Made by a program: the position numbers and the translations under genes. Of a stretch of 64,000 nt of DNA, positions 18,802 through 27,700 are shown in pieces. The DNA comes from an uncultured Oligoflexales bacterium (GTDB lineage: Bacteria; Bdellovibrionota_B; Oligoflexia; Oligoflexales; JAPPIL01). The first letter of the stretch is position 1. Every line of letters starts with the position of its first letter. The notes below the pieces were generated by a model. The model did no database searches and was not told the DNA's origin. It was given only the letters and a program-made list of their open reading frames with translations. Where the stretch lies: positions 2,386,001 through 2,450,000 of the forward strand of contig OY282434.1 of assembly GCA_958296095.1 (NCBI GenBank), written 5' to 3'.

Positions 18802-19252
18802 TTCGTTCTCCAAGAAAATTAAAACAAAAACCCACCTCACGAGGAGGCAACTGGGCACGTTTGTATCACCCGTAGCTATGAATGGCAACAGGTGAAGTGT
18901 TTTTTTTTTGCAATGATTCTAGTGAGATGCGTGCCAAAAAGATTAGGGGTGAGGTTTTCTTGCGCGGGCACAGCACCCCCGACAACCAGCGGCTGATGTT
19001 ACCAGTGTTCACCACATTGAGTTAACAAATCAGTCACAAAATATCGCTGTGCTTATATATCTCTGCCTTGCAGACTCATCCACAACATTTCATAGTATTT
19101 CGTTTTGGGGGTATTATAGTAGTAGCGGCGGTTTGCCATGAAATGGCCAGCTGGCCATTATTCGTGCTCTGTGAGTGTTTTTTACTGGTTTCAGCGGAAT
19201 TTGCTTGAGTTTTTTGCCAATATTGCCGATTAGTAGGCACGGGGGATGAGAA
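18802..19252. other. Divergent intergenic region, 451 bp
   Basis: Separates the minus-strand ankyrin-like gene from the plus-strand pair at 19253. It is AT-rich in the middle, has a T-run at 18899-18909 and an 18-bp perfect palindrome at 19142-19159. I see no tRNA and no coding frame with a credible start. Confidence 0.6.
19142..19159. promoter_or_regulatory. 18-bp perfect palindrome, candidate operator
   Basis: AATGGCCAGCTGGCCATT is identical to its reverse complement. It lies about 95 bases before the start of the small gene at 19253, a reasonable place for a dimeric regulator to act on the protease pair. No regulator gene is adjacent, so its role is inferred from symmetry and position. 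Confidence 0.5.
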
Positions 19253-19477
19253 ATGGACAAGCTAGTCAAAAAGGAAGAAGTGATTGACCGTTACCTGTCT
19301 GATGAGGAGCGACGCGGCATAGATCAGTTCTACAAGGACATAGGGCTTGGTGCTTTGCTTGACAACCCACCGCCCGACCCTGCTAGGGGGCCGCTATTCA
19401 GTAGTTCCGGACACCAGACAGTTGATTGTCCTTTGTTTCGTATGGTTCACTCGCCGCGTGAAATTAGCCGCAAGTAA
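19253..19477 (+). CDS. Small hypothetical protein upstream of protease
   Basis: 74 residues, charged N-terminal helix (MDKLVKKEEVIDRYLSDEER) and a Pro-rich middle (NPPPDPARGPLF). GGGGGATGAGAA precedes the ATG, giving a good ribosome site. The stop is 15 bases before the protease start, so the two are likely co-transcribed. No family recognised. It could be a substrate, adaptor or regulator of the protease, on position only. Confidence 0.55.
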   Translation: MDKLVKKEEVIDRYLSDEERRGIDQFYKDIGLGALLDNPPPDPARGPLFSSSGHQTVDCPLFRMVHSPREISRK

Positions 19478-19492
19478 TAAGGACTTCTAGAC

Positions 19493-20416
19493 TTGACCAA
19501 CCGTGCTAAAGTTCTTGATGAAATTAGCAAAGAGCTTGACGCTAAGCAGGCGGGAGCAGTCCCAAATGCCCATCTCGTTTTTGCGTGTGAGCTGATGCGG
19601 AAGAAGTTACGGCTTTTTTCCGAAGCTAGGGGGAGAAGTTCCCTTGTCTACTACTCAAGTTGGCCAATGAGCGATGCTGTTGAGACAAACCTGAATGAAG
19701 GCGATCTCAACAACCTGTTATCGGTAGTCCGAGAGTTGCCATCAGAGACAGGCATGGATTTCATCATCAATACCCCTGGCGGGCACGCTACTGTTGCGGA
19801 ATCACTTGTCAGAAGTTTAAGAAGACAATTTAAAGATGACATTGAGGTTTTTATTCCTCATGCGGCGATGTCTGCTGGTACCATGCTAGCCTGTGCTTCA
19901 AAGTGCATACACATGTCGTCTCATGCCAGTTTGGGGCCAGCTGATCCTATTTTGAACGGATATTCGGCCATTGGATTGTTAGCAGATCTAGAAATTGCCA
20001 AGAACGAGATAAGGAATGACCCGTCTAGTGCAGCTATGTGGAGAATTATTTTTGAAAAATATCCGCCTGCATTCATAGGAGAGTGTGTGGCAGTGGTTAA
20101 CTGGAGCAGGGAGTTGCTAGCCAAATATCTGAACGAGGTGATGTTCCACGACGGGCAGAGTAAGAAATTAACACCGTCTATAGTTTCTCACCTAACCGAA
20201 ATGAAACATACGGTAACGCACTCAAGGCACATAGGAATCGATGAGGCAAAGAAAATAGGGCTGGTGGTCAAGCCATTTGGTGAAAACGCCAAGCTTGAAA
20301 GTTTGCTACACTCAATGCATGACTTCTGCCTCTTCATTATGGAGACCGCTTCCCAGTGTAAGCTATTTTTTGGCAGCTCTGGCATGTTTACAACATCGGC
20401 GGCAAAAAAGCCGTGA
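19493..20416 (+). CDS. SDH_sah-family serine protease (ClpP/SppA class)
   Basis: 307 residues from TTG 19493, with AAGG about 11 bases upstream. The core matches the serine dehydrogenase proteinase family (SDH_sah, ClpP/crotonase fold): MDFIINTPGGHATVAESLVR, then VFIPHAAMSAGTMLACAS with the candidate nucleophile serine in MSAGT, then SHASLGPADPIL. The family cleaves proteins or peptides with a Ser-Lys or Ser-Asp type site. No clear membrane segment or signal peptide, so probably cytoplasmic. Start codon choice is moderately uncertain; an upstream in-frame start is not obvious. Partner of the 74-residue gene. Confidence 0.8.
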   Translation: MTNRAKVLDEISKELDAKQAGAVPNAHLVFACELMRKKLRLFSEARGRSSLVYYSSWPMSDAVETNLNEGDLNNLLSVVRELPSETGMDFIINTPGGHATVAESLVRSLRRQFKDDIEVFIPHAAMSAGTMLACASKCIHMSSHASLGPADPILNGYSAIGLLADLEIAKNEIRNDPSSAAMWRIIFEKYPPAFIGECVAVVNWSRELLAKYLNEVMFHDGQSKKLTPSIVSHLTEMKHTVTHSRHIGIDEAKKIGLVVKPFGENAKLESLLHSMHDFCLFIMETASQCKLFFGSSGMFTTSAAKKP

Positions 20417-20690
20417 CCTTCCAAAGCTTTGCCACCAGCTTGACTTGCTAAACGCATCACCCCCTCAAGTCGACACCGTGGTGGATCATCACAAATTGAC
20501 TTTACCCATACAAGGGCTTGACTGCCTTTCTACAAGTGTGACCCAACGTCCAGAAATAAAAGTCAACGGTATTCCTGTTGACTTATTTGCCGGTGAATTA
20601 GTTTATTCAGCAACTTGGGAAAGTCATGTAAACTATCAGATACTCCTGAATGCTGTGGACGGGAGAAGTCTGAGTGGGGCTTCCTTGCCG
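20417..20690 (+). pseudogene. Gene fragment cut off by repeat block 5
   Basis: Directly after the protease stop, a different frame reads like genuine protein (PPQVDTVVDHHKL, LSTSVTQRPEIKVNGIPVD, AGELVYSATWESHVNYQIL) with base composition unlike the repeats. It runs without a natural stop into repeat sequence (GGGGCTTCCTTGCCGCTTGC) at about 20677. There is no convincing start codon. It is best explained as the remnant of a downstream gene truncated by the repeat, possibly frameshifted at its 5' end. No family recognised. Confidence 0.4.
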
Positions 20691-20892
20691 CTTGCTAGCG
20701 CCGTGGCGCGCTACGCGCTGCGCTACGCTGCTTTTTGCAACGCTCGCTTCCTAGCTCATCGCTACGCGATGCTTTTTGTAACGCTCGCTTGCTAGCTCGC
20801 TGCATGTTCTCAGGCTCCTCGCTATTGCGTTCAAGCTTGCCCTCAGGCCCCTCTGCTTGTGCTCAAACCTCTCGTTATTGCGTTGAGACTTG

Positions 20893-21026
20893 CCTACCGA
20901 GAGCTCCATGAACGGCAGGGAGAGACCGTGCGAAAACTCGACCACAAATACTGCCATATTGCTGTCAGATTATGCTTTTAGATAAAGCATGTGCCTGCAC
21001 CCACTCAGGAAGAGTTTCTCGGCAGG
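20893..21026 (+). repeat. Module A, complete copy, 134 bp
   Basis: Ends CCTACCGAGA and TCTCGGCAGG, inverted with one mismatch. The interior contains the small hairpin GCTTTTAGATAAAGC. Confidence 0.8.
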
Positions 21027-21418
21027 TCTGCTCCCTGCCAAGACAACGGAGGTACGGGCTAAGGTGGCTCCCTCGCTCCTTGCCATCAGACCTTTCGCTT
21101 TTGCGTTCAAACTTGCCCTCAGGCCCCTCTGCTTGTGCTCAAACCTCTCGTTATTGCGTTGAGACTTGCCTACCGAGATCTCCATGAATGGCGGGGCGAG
21201 GCCGTTCGCTGCGCTGCGCCGTGGCGCGCTGCTTTTTGTAACGCTCGCTTGCTAGCTCGCTTCGCTCGCTACGCTGCTTTTTGTTCCGCTCGCTTTCTAG
21301 CTCATCGCTACGCGATGCTTTTTGTAACGCTCGCTTCCTAGCTCGCTGCATGTTCTCAGGCCCCTCGCTATTGCGTGCAGGCTTGCCCTCAGACTTCTCG
21401 TTATTGCGTTGAGGCTTG

Positions 21419-21553
21419 CCTGCCGAGAGCTCCATGAACGGCGGGGCGAGGCCGTACGAAAACTCGACCACAAATACTGCCATATTGCTGTCAGATTATG
21501 CGCTTAGATAAAAGTATGTGCCTATACCTGCTCAGGTCGAGTTTCTCGGTAGG
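21419..21553 (+). repeat. Module A, complete copy, 135 bp
   Basis: Ends CCTGCCGAGA and TCTCGGTAGG. Its right-hand 115 bases are identical to those of the copy at 21633. Confidence 0.8.
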
Positions 21554-21632
21554 GCTGCGCCTCGCCAAGATAACGGAGGTACGGGCTAAGTAGTGATTGT
21601 GCTTCGCTTGCTCCCTGTCCTCAGGCTTCCTG

Positions 21633-21767
21633 CCCACCGAGAGCTCCATAAACGGGGGGGCGAGGCCGTACGAAAACTCGACCACAAATACTGCCATATT
21701 GCTGTCAGATTATGCGCTTAGATAAAAGTATGTGCCTATACCTGCTCAGGTCGAGTTTCTCGGTAGG
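21633..21767 (+). repeat. Module A, complete copy, 135 bp
   Basis: Ends CCCACCGAGA and TCTCGGTAGG. Near-identical to the copy at 21419 apart from the left 25 bases, where it reads CCATAAACGG. Confidence 0.8.
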
Positions 21768-21940
21768 GCTGCGCCTCGCCCAGCTGCGCTACGCGGCTCT
21801 TTATAACGCTCGCTTTCTAGCTCGCTGCTTGCGCTCAGACCTCTCGTTATTGCGTTCAGGCTTGCCTGCCAGCCTCTCTGCCTGCCCTCAGGCCTCCTGC
21901 CATTGCGTTCAGGCTTGCCCCCAAGCCTCTCTGCCTGCCC

Positions 21941-22786
21941 TCATGGACTTATGCCCTGCAGGTAAATCTCGCTGCCGTCTGCAGAAATACGCCCTTCGAC
22001 CACAACCCGACGGTTGCGTTTCAGCAGTTCGTTTTTAAAGGCTTGGGCGAAGAAGGTCCCCGTGATGTGGTTGCCGCGCTTATCCTTAAACGCAAGCTTA
22101 CACTTGACCCGACACCGATACAGCTCCGATTTACTGAAGGAGAGCGGGCCGAGCAGCACGGTTTGGTTGGGTTTGCGGCGGGCGGCTCTGATGTCAATAA
22201 TATTTCTTTGCTGGTTACCTTCCTCTGTCTCAAAATCGCCGACGGGAGCAATCTCCTCAGGCGCTAAGGGCAAATCAACCACGTTGGCAGTCGCAGGCTC
22301 ACTGGGATCTCTGCCATGACTGTCAGTAAATTTTTGCAGACCATAAAACAGTGCCAGTGAGATAACTCCCCCCGCGAGCATCGCGGGAATTAACAGTAGC
22401 AGCTTTCTGCTGTCGCTGGACGATCGATGCCCTCTTTCCAGGTAGCTGCCGTTGCGAGCATCTCTAGCCCTGCGCCCGCTGCGCGATCCCTGCCTGATGA
22501 CGAAATCGCCATCGGCAGAGGCAGAACCGACGGCTTCGATATTGCGATGCCTGTTTTCGTTCGGCACGATGCGGGTTGCTTCCGCGTCTCTTTTTTTCTT
22601 CTTGGCACGGCGGGTCTTTTTTTTCCTGGCAATGAGATCCGTCAGGGTGGTGCGCTGCTGCGTACTTTCCGATTCAATAGTGATCGAGTAATCAAAGTCA
22701 CCGCGTTCAACGCCACTCAGTAGATCTTGCAGCGAAAAAGGCCCGACTTTGCCAAACTGTTCAATTATGTACCACTTATCTGCCAT
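21941..22786 (-). CDS. GYF_2 domain membrane protein
   Basis: 281 residues. Residues 3-50 are a GYF_2/DUF4339 domain (KWYIIEQFGKVGPFSLQDLL), followed by a very basic linker (ARKKKTRRAKKKKRDAE), an Arg/Ser-rich region, one membrane helix (about 131-150, LLLLIPAMLAGGVISLALFY) and a C-terminal domain with beta-strand character (VLLGPLSFSKSELYRCRVKC, RRVVVEGRISADG). The predicted topology is N-terminus in the cytoplasm and C-terminal domain in the periplasm. Second GYF_2 protein of the window, with no PilZ domain. The stop codon sits at the edge of repeat block 5. Confidence 0.75.
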   Translation of the reverse strand: MADKWYIIEQFGKVGPFSLQDLLSGVERGDFDYSITIESESTQQRTTLTDLIARKKKTRRAKKKKRDAEATRIVPNENRHRNIEAVGSASADGDFVIRQGSRSGRRARDARNGSYLERGHRSSSDSRKLLLLIPAMLAGGVISLALFYGLQKFTDSHGRDPSEPATANVVDLPLAPEEIAPVGDFETEEGNQQRNIIDIRAARRKPNQTVLLGPLSFSKSELYRCRVKCKLAFKDKRGNHITGTFFAQAFKNELLKRNRRVVVEGRISADGSEIYLQGISP

Positions 22787-22948
22787 GACTCACACGTGAT
22801 CGCTACGTTTCACCCCGACTATCGGCAGCGCGTGGAGAAATTTTAGGGGCAGATACACGCGTCCCTGGTGGTGAAAATACCATCCACCCGCACACCTACC
22901 AGCACCGTGTTATTTTTGCCATCGCCAGGCCACCGAGTTTAGGGACAA

Positions 22949-23194
22949 CTAAACAGGACGATCGAAGGCAATAAGATGGTAATTTTTGTTCTCCTCGACG
23001 GCGAACTCACGGTTTCTGGAGGTGCAGAACTTGTGGTAGTTGCGAAACGCGGCGGCATCAGTGAAGTATTTGATTATTTTTTCGCACACAGAGCAGGTCA
23101 TCATCGTGTTATTTTTGCCGTGCTCCTCCACCGTTCGCAGGCAACACGGCGCTAACCCTTGAATCGGTGCGCGCGGCGCGGTGCTGTCGGTCAT
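22949..23194 (-). CDS. Small Cys-pair (zinc-binding-like) protein
   Basis: The frame is open from 23281 inside lipB, but ATG 23194 after GAGAGGAAATT is the better start, giving 81 residues. It has CC at residues 17-18 and CSVC at residues 34-37, with His residues nearby (VEEHGKNN, YHKFC), which suggests a small zinc site. It lies 31 bases downstream of lipB on the same strand and is likely co-transcribed. No family recognised. Confidence 0.55.
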   Translation of the reverse strand: MTDSTAPRAPIQGLAPCCLRTVEEHGKNNTMMTCSVCEKIIKYFTDAAAFRNYHKFCTSRNREFAVEENKNYHLIAFDRPV

Positions 23195-23225
23195 AATTTC
23201 CTCTCTGCTGGTCTTACCTACTATT

Positions 23226-23873
23226 TTACACGTAAGTCCCAGCCTCTGCCAATGCCGCCCCGAAGCAGACTCGCAGGTCATCTTTAACCTTTGCTAGGGC
23301 TAGCTCTCGCCCCAGCCGCCGCTGCATCGAAGTTACCGTGATGTCAGGCAAACCACAGGGAACGATGAACTTGAACAACTCTAAATCGTTGTTGACGTTG
23401 AGAGCCAGTCCGTGTTGGGTGACGCGGTTTTTGATACGAATGCCGATGAAGGCGATCTTTTCCCGACCCACCCAAACCCCTGGCAGTCCTTGCCGAACAC
23501 GAGCCGCGATGCCGAAGCGGTGTAGTGCCGTAACTACTGTTTGCTCTAGCACCTTGATGTAGGCCCGCACCCCCCGCGGGTTGGCGAGACGCAAAATCGG
23601 ATACAACACTATTTGCCCTGGCAGGTGTGCGGTCACATCGCCACCGCGTTCGCAACGGTGTAAGGCAATGCCGCGCTGTGTCGCGTCCGCGGTGCTGATC
23701 TTTATGTTGTGCGGATTGGCGTTGCGTCCCAACGTCAACACAGGCGGATGTTCAGCAAACAGCAGAAAGCGTTCTCCTTGCTGGGCGCGCTGTGCATAGG
23801 CAAGTTGTGCTTGCAGCGCGTCCTGCCAGTCGATAGTGCCCAGATCGACCGTTTCAAAGATAGGCTTCAGCAT
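23226..23873 (-). CDS. lipB: Octanoyltransferase LipB
   Basis: 215 residues, the usual size. It transfers octanoate from acyl carrier protein to lipoyl-domain lysines, the first step of lipoate assembly. Conserved RGGDVTAHLPGQIVLYPI (residues 76-93), lysine 139 in GVWVGREKIAFIGI, HGLALNVNNDL and catalytic Cys173 in VPCGL are all present. The start lies within the end of yciO (20-base overlap), so the two genes are translationally linked. lipA is not in the window. Confidence 0.95.
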   Translation of the reverse strand: MLKPIFETVDLGTIDWQDALQAQLAYAQRAQQGERFLLFAEHPPVLTLGRNANPHNIKISTADATQRGIALHRCERGGDVTAHLPGQIVLYPILRLANPRGVRAYIKVLEQTVVTALHRFGIAARVRQGLPGVWVGREKIAFIGIRIKNRVTQHGLALNVNNDLELFKFIVPCGLPDITVTSMQRRLGRELALAKVKDDLRVCFGAALAEAGTYV

Positions 23874-24477
23874 TCCCAGCTCCTTTGCGTATGACGATGG
23901 GGATATCAGTGGTGAAATCGATAATCGTTGTTTCTACAGGGTTGATTTCTGCGCCGAGATCGACGACCAGGTCGAGCGTATGTCCGTATTTCTCCTGTAT
24001 CTCGTAGCCAAAGCGCAGTTCTTGATCGCCGTCTGCCAGCATCGAGGTGGTTGCCAAGGGCTTGTTAAGACGGGCAGTAATTGCCTTCAGCAAAGCGCAC
24101 TGCGGAATACGAATGCCGACGTTGAGACGCTTGTCTTTGATCTGCCGTGCCAGCGAGCGGTTGCTCTTCAGAATGATGGTGTAAGCACCGGGCAGGAGTT
24201 TTTTTAAAGCCTTGTAGGCACGATTGTCGACGTTGGCAACCTTGGCTGCCATCGACATGCCCGAGCAGATCAGGCTGAAGGGCTGGCTCTTCGGATGAAT
24301 GCGCTTAATACGGCGCATCTTCTCCACCGCCTTTGTGCTGCTGGCATCACAGCCGAGTGCCCAATTGACATCGGTCGGGTAGGCTAGCACCCCGTCCCGC
24401 TCTAGCACCTGACAGATTTCGTCGAGATGTCGCTCAGGCACAGGATCGGCATAGGTAAAGAGATGCTTGCTCAACAC
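23854..24477 (-). CDS. yciO: YciO/Sua5/YrdC-family protein
   Basis: 207 residues covering a single YrdC-like domain: GVLAYPTDVNWALGCDA, then RRIKRIHPKSQPFSLIC (the KR..SxS/T-type nucleotide-binding region), PGAYTIILKSNRSLARQI, NVGIRIPQCALLKAI, and the C-terminal TTIIDFTTDIPIVIRKGAG. The pattern follows E. coli YciO rather than TsaC, which makes threonylcarbamoyl-AMP for tRNA t6A. Whether this one performs t6A synthesis is unclear. Cytoplasmic. First gene of the yciO-lipB-small protein unit and divergent from the 24749 gene. Confidence 0.88.
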   Translation of the reverse strand: MLSKHLFTYADPVPERHLDEICQVLERDGVLAYPTDVNWALGCDASSTKAVEKMRRIKRIHPKSQPFSLICSGMSMAAKVANVDNRAYKALKKLLPGAYTIILKSNRSLARQIKDKRLNVGIRIPQCALLKAITARLNKPLATTSMLADGDQELRFGYEIQEKYGHTLDLVVDLGAEINPVETTIIDFTTDIPIVIRKGAGNAEAYL

Positions 24478-24748
24478 TGACTACTTTAACTCGTTAAAAA
24501 CACAACCCGATGTTGTCCATTCTACGACGAAATCAAGATGCTAACAACAAGTGCTGGTCGCGGTGGTAGCCAGCAAGGGTGGTCTGTATATCATCGTAAC
24601 ATCTTGAAAATAAAAGAAAAAAAGCACTAATATGCTTTAATATGACGCTTGTAGTTGATTTTTTGAATAAATTATTTACATTTTCAATCACTTACAATAT
24701 AGTTCATGCTGTTGCGGGGGACAATCTATTAAGAATGGTGGAGGGGCT

Positions 24749-27700
24749 ATGAACAGTGATTTGCTGAGTAAGTGTCTGGTGGCGACGCTCGTCGTGCAGT
24801 TGGCGTTGCCGCTGTCGTTGCGCGCTGAAGGTCTATCTCAACCTGAATTTTTTGTTCCGCCTCAACGTGCGGGAGAGCCGTTGCCAGCAGAGTTGGCGGC
24901 TATTGTCGCCGAGTTGGAGCAGGCTGATGAGCACACGCCAGTGCAGGGTATTCCTGATCCTTTTCATCTGACACAGCAGTACTTGTTGGTGATGCGTAGC
25001 GATGGCAACAGTGGCGATCGCTATCACTTGGCGGGCACGGAGGGCGGCTTGCCTCCTATTGTGCCCCAGCCCAACGCGGTGCAGGCGGTTAATTTCGGGG
25101 GCAACTTAGCCCTGCGCTACAAGCACGGTGTGCATGTTATCGAGAGCATCACACCCGCGTTGATCGCCTACGATCGTGAACTGCTAGTAGTGGTGGCGAC
25201 AGATGCGTCTGTCTATGCACTAGACATGACTTTCGCCCGCCGCAACCTATTCAAAGCCCCGCTGCCAGTGCACAAAGTGCCGATGACCGTCGAGAGCGAG
25301 GACCTCAGTGGGCTGCAAGCTGGTTTTATTACCCGCGGCTTCAATCCCTTTACCCAGGTGCTGACCGAACGAGATACACGGCAGTCGCTTAGTGCCACAC
25401 GTCGTTTTACCGCGGGTGACCTCGTGCTCTGGCGTGAACACGAAGAGCAGCGAGTACTGCTCAGTGTGGTGGCGCGTAATTTTATCGTGGCTGCCATCAA
25501 CAACGGCAACCATCTACTCGGCAGTCTTGCCTTGGCGCTCAGGAAAGAGCCAGCCGCGGCTTTGGGAGAAGCGCTCAAGTTCGAACGACAACAGGGGCAG
25601 CAGTTTGACGATCAGCAGCTCAACCGCCATCAACGCCAGAGCAGTGCGGCGAGCAAGCAGGTGTTGCAGAACATGGGTGTCGAGCGTTTGCAAGAGATAT
25701 TGTTGAACGACATCGAGATGAACAACTACCGCGATGATTTTACCTACGCGCAGTGGCAGCGTGATTATCTACTGCTCAAAAAACAAGCAGAGGTGACCGT
25801 TAAACAGCTCAGGCGCAAACTGATCAAAGATGGCACGACCAAGAAACACATCACCGCCTTGGAACAACAGCTGCACCACGGTGATCTCGGTGGTTCATGG
25901 CTTATGTTGAGCAAGCTGTATGTTGAGGAAGCACGTGGTCTGCTTATCGATCGCATCACCGCGCTGAAGTCCGCCCGCACCCCTGCCGCCACAGCTAAAA
26001 TTGCCGAACTAGAGAGGATTGTTGCCGCCAACGATTTCCACCGTCTCTGGCACGAGCCGCAGTTGCTCGCCAGCGAAGCGGAGAGACTTGACCCCGCGCG
26101 GCTGCGCGTCAGCAGGTTTTTTTACCAGCATCTGAGTGGGGATGACCTGCGCTATCTAGCCGCGACCGCTGCGGGTATCGGTGGACTGGGGCTAATCAGT
26201 TACGCCGCGGCACGAGCATTGAAGACAGGGTTTTCGCTGGCGCAGTACTGGCCACCAGCACCTTTCAGAATCAAGGATTTGCCTGCTCATAGTGTCACGA
26301 AGCGCGGCACCGCGCAAGTCGCGGCCATTAGAGTTGGCTACTCTCGCTACCTCAAGATGGCTACCGTGCTCGGTGTGGCCATTATTCCTGCGGTAGCTGC
26401 CGTTGGCTGGTTGACCGCCCGCAGCAGTGGCGAGGATTGGGATTTTCGCAAACAATTGACACTGATGGGGATACGTGCCTGCGCGACTCTCGCCCAGCCT
26501 TTTTGGCACTACTTGGCGAATTTCACCGGGCAGAAGACCTTAATGCCATCTTTAGCGGCGCAACTCTCGCCCTTCACCGCAGTGCGAGGTGACTCGGAAC
26601 TCGGTGCAAGCATCGGTCTGCAGGCCTCGGAATCGGTGCGTATCGGTTGGCTGCCTTTTTCCCCAGAAAAGGACGATGAAGCACTGCGTCGCCGTGCCAT
26701 CATGGTGTTACAGCAGCAGCGGGTTAGAGCACAGGGACTCGGTTGGGAGATGGCAGCCCGTATAATCTGGCAGGAGTGGCTCAAGCAGCACCATGACGCG
26801 GCTTACGATGATCTGGCAACGGTTGTGCTGCAGTCAGGTTTTCAACAACGCTGGAAGCGCTTAGCAGTTGGTCTTGAAGCTGAGATCGCGAGGTTGCAAC
26901 GCGAGGGTATTTTCCCAGATCTGCGCACGGTAAGTTATGAAAAGGTGCATGACTTTCTCACCCGCACTAAACCACATGTGCTTGAGGTCACCTATCACGA
27001 TAACCTGCTGCGCAACGCGGGGCGAGCCGTGCGAGGTTTCGGCGATCGTTCACTGGCATACCTGGCTACCGTGGCGACCGATGATGTCAATTTTCTGCGC
27101 ACCGTCGATCCCGATGATTTTGTGTCCTCGAAGGTATGGCACATGTTCATGGTTGATTTTTTTACCGTGGTTGCTCTTGAGGGGACGTTTGGATCGCGGT
27201 CGCTAGTCTTTGGTAGCGCCGATGATTTGCAACATCTGCTGGCGACCAACAAATTTCCTTTTATGCACCTGCAACATCGCTACACGATGGCGGATCAGAT
27301 TTATGCCTATCAGGTTAGGGCGCAGGGGAGATACTCGCTTGTCTTTCAGATGCTGGAGAAAATAAAGGAAAGCGACTATGCACCGCTTGAAGAAACTCTG
27401 CTGGTAGGTAAGGAAAACCCGCAGAGCTTCGTGGCGGGGCTGGCGGATCTTGGTGGTAACAGCCTCGACCTGCGCAACGTCGACTACGGCACACGCTTCG
27501 TCCGCGCTTTGTCCGCGATGCTAGTCATGATGCAAGTTATCATCAGCGGTGGCATCGTCACCCGTTTCCTCATCGCCAAAGCTTCTATCAACAGCGTCTT
27601 GCCGCAAATTTTCTTCAGGATATTTTGGGGCGTGTGGGGCTACGCCTGGCCTTGGATAGTCTACAACTCTAGCGAGCACTTGCGTGAAGCTAAACATGAC

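Larger units (their letters stand above)
20677..21940 (+). repeat. Modular repeat block 5, largest in the window
   Basis: Plus-orientation block of about 1.26 kb between convergent genes. It contains three complete A modules (20893-21026, 21419-21553, 21633-21767), a fourth left end at 21170 cut by a C module, many C and D units, and B units. The second and third A copies and flanks (21440-21560 and 21660-21780) are essentially identical over about 120 bases, indicating recent duplication. The block ends in D units at the stop codon of the GYF gene. No credible gene. Confidence 0.85.

Noticed and set aside
24663-24698. Promoter before the first large paralogue
   Set aside because: TTTACA and TACAAT are present but only 12 bases apart, and the other pairings are poor.
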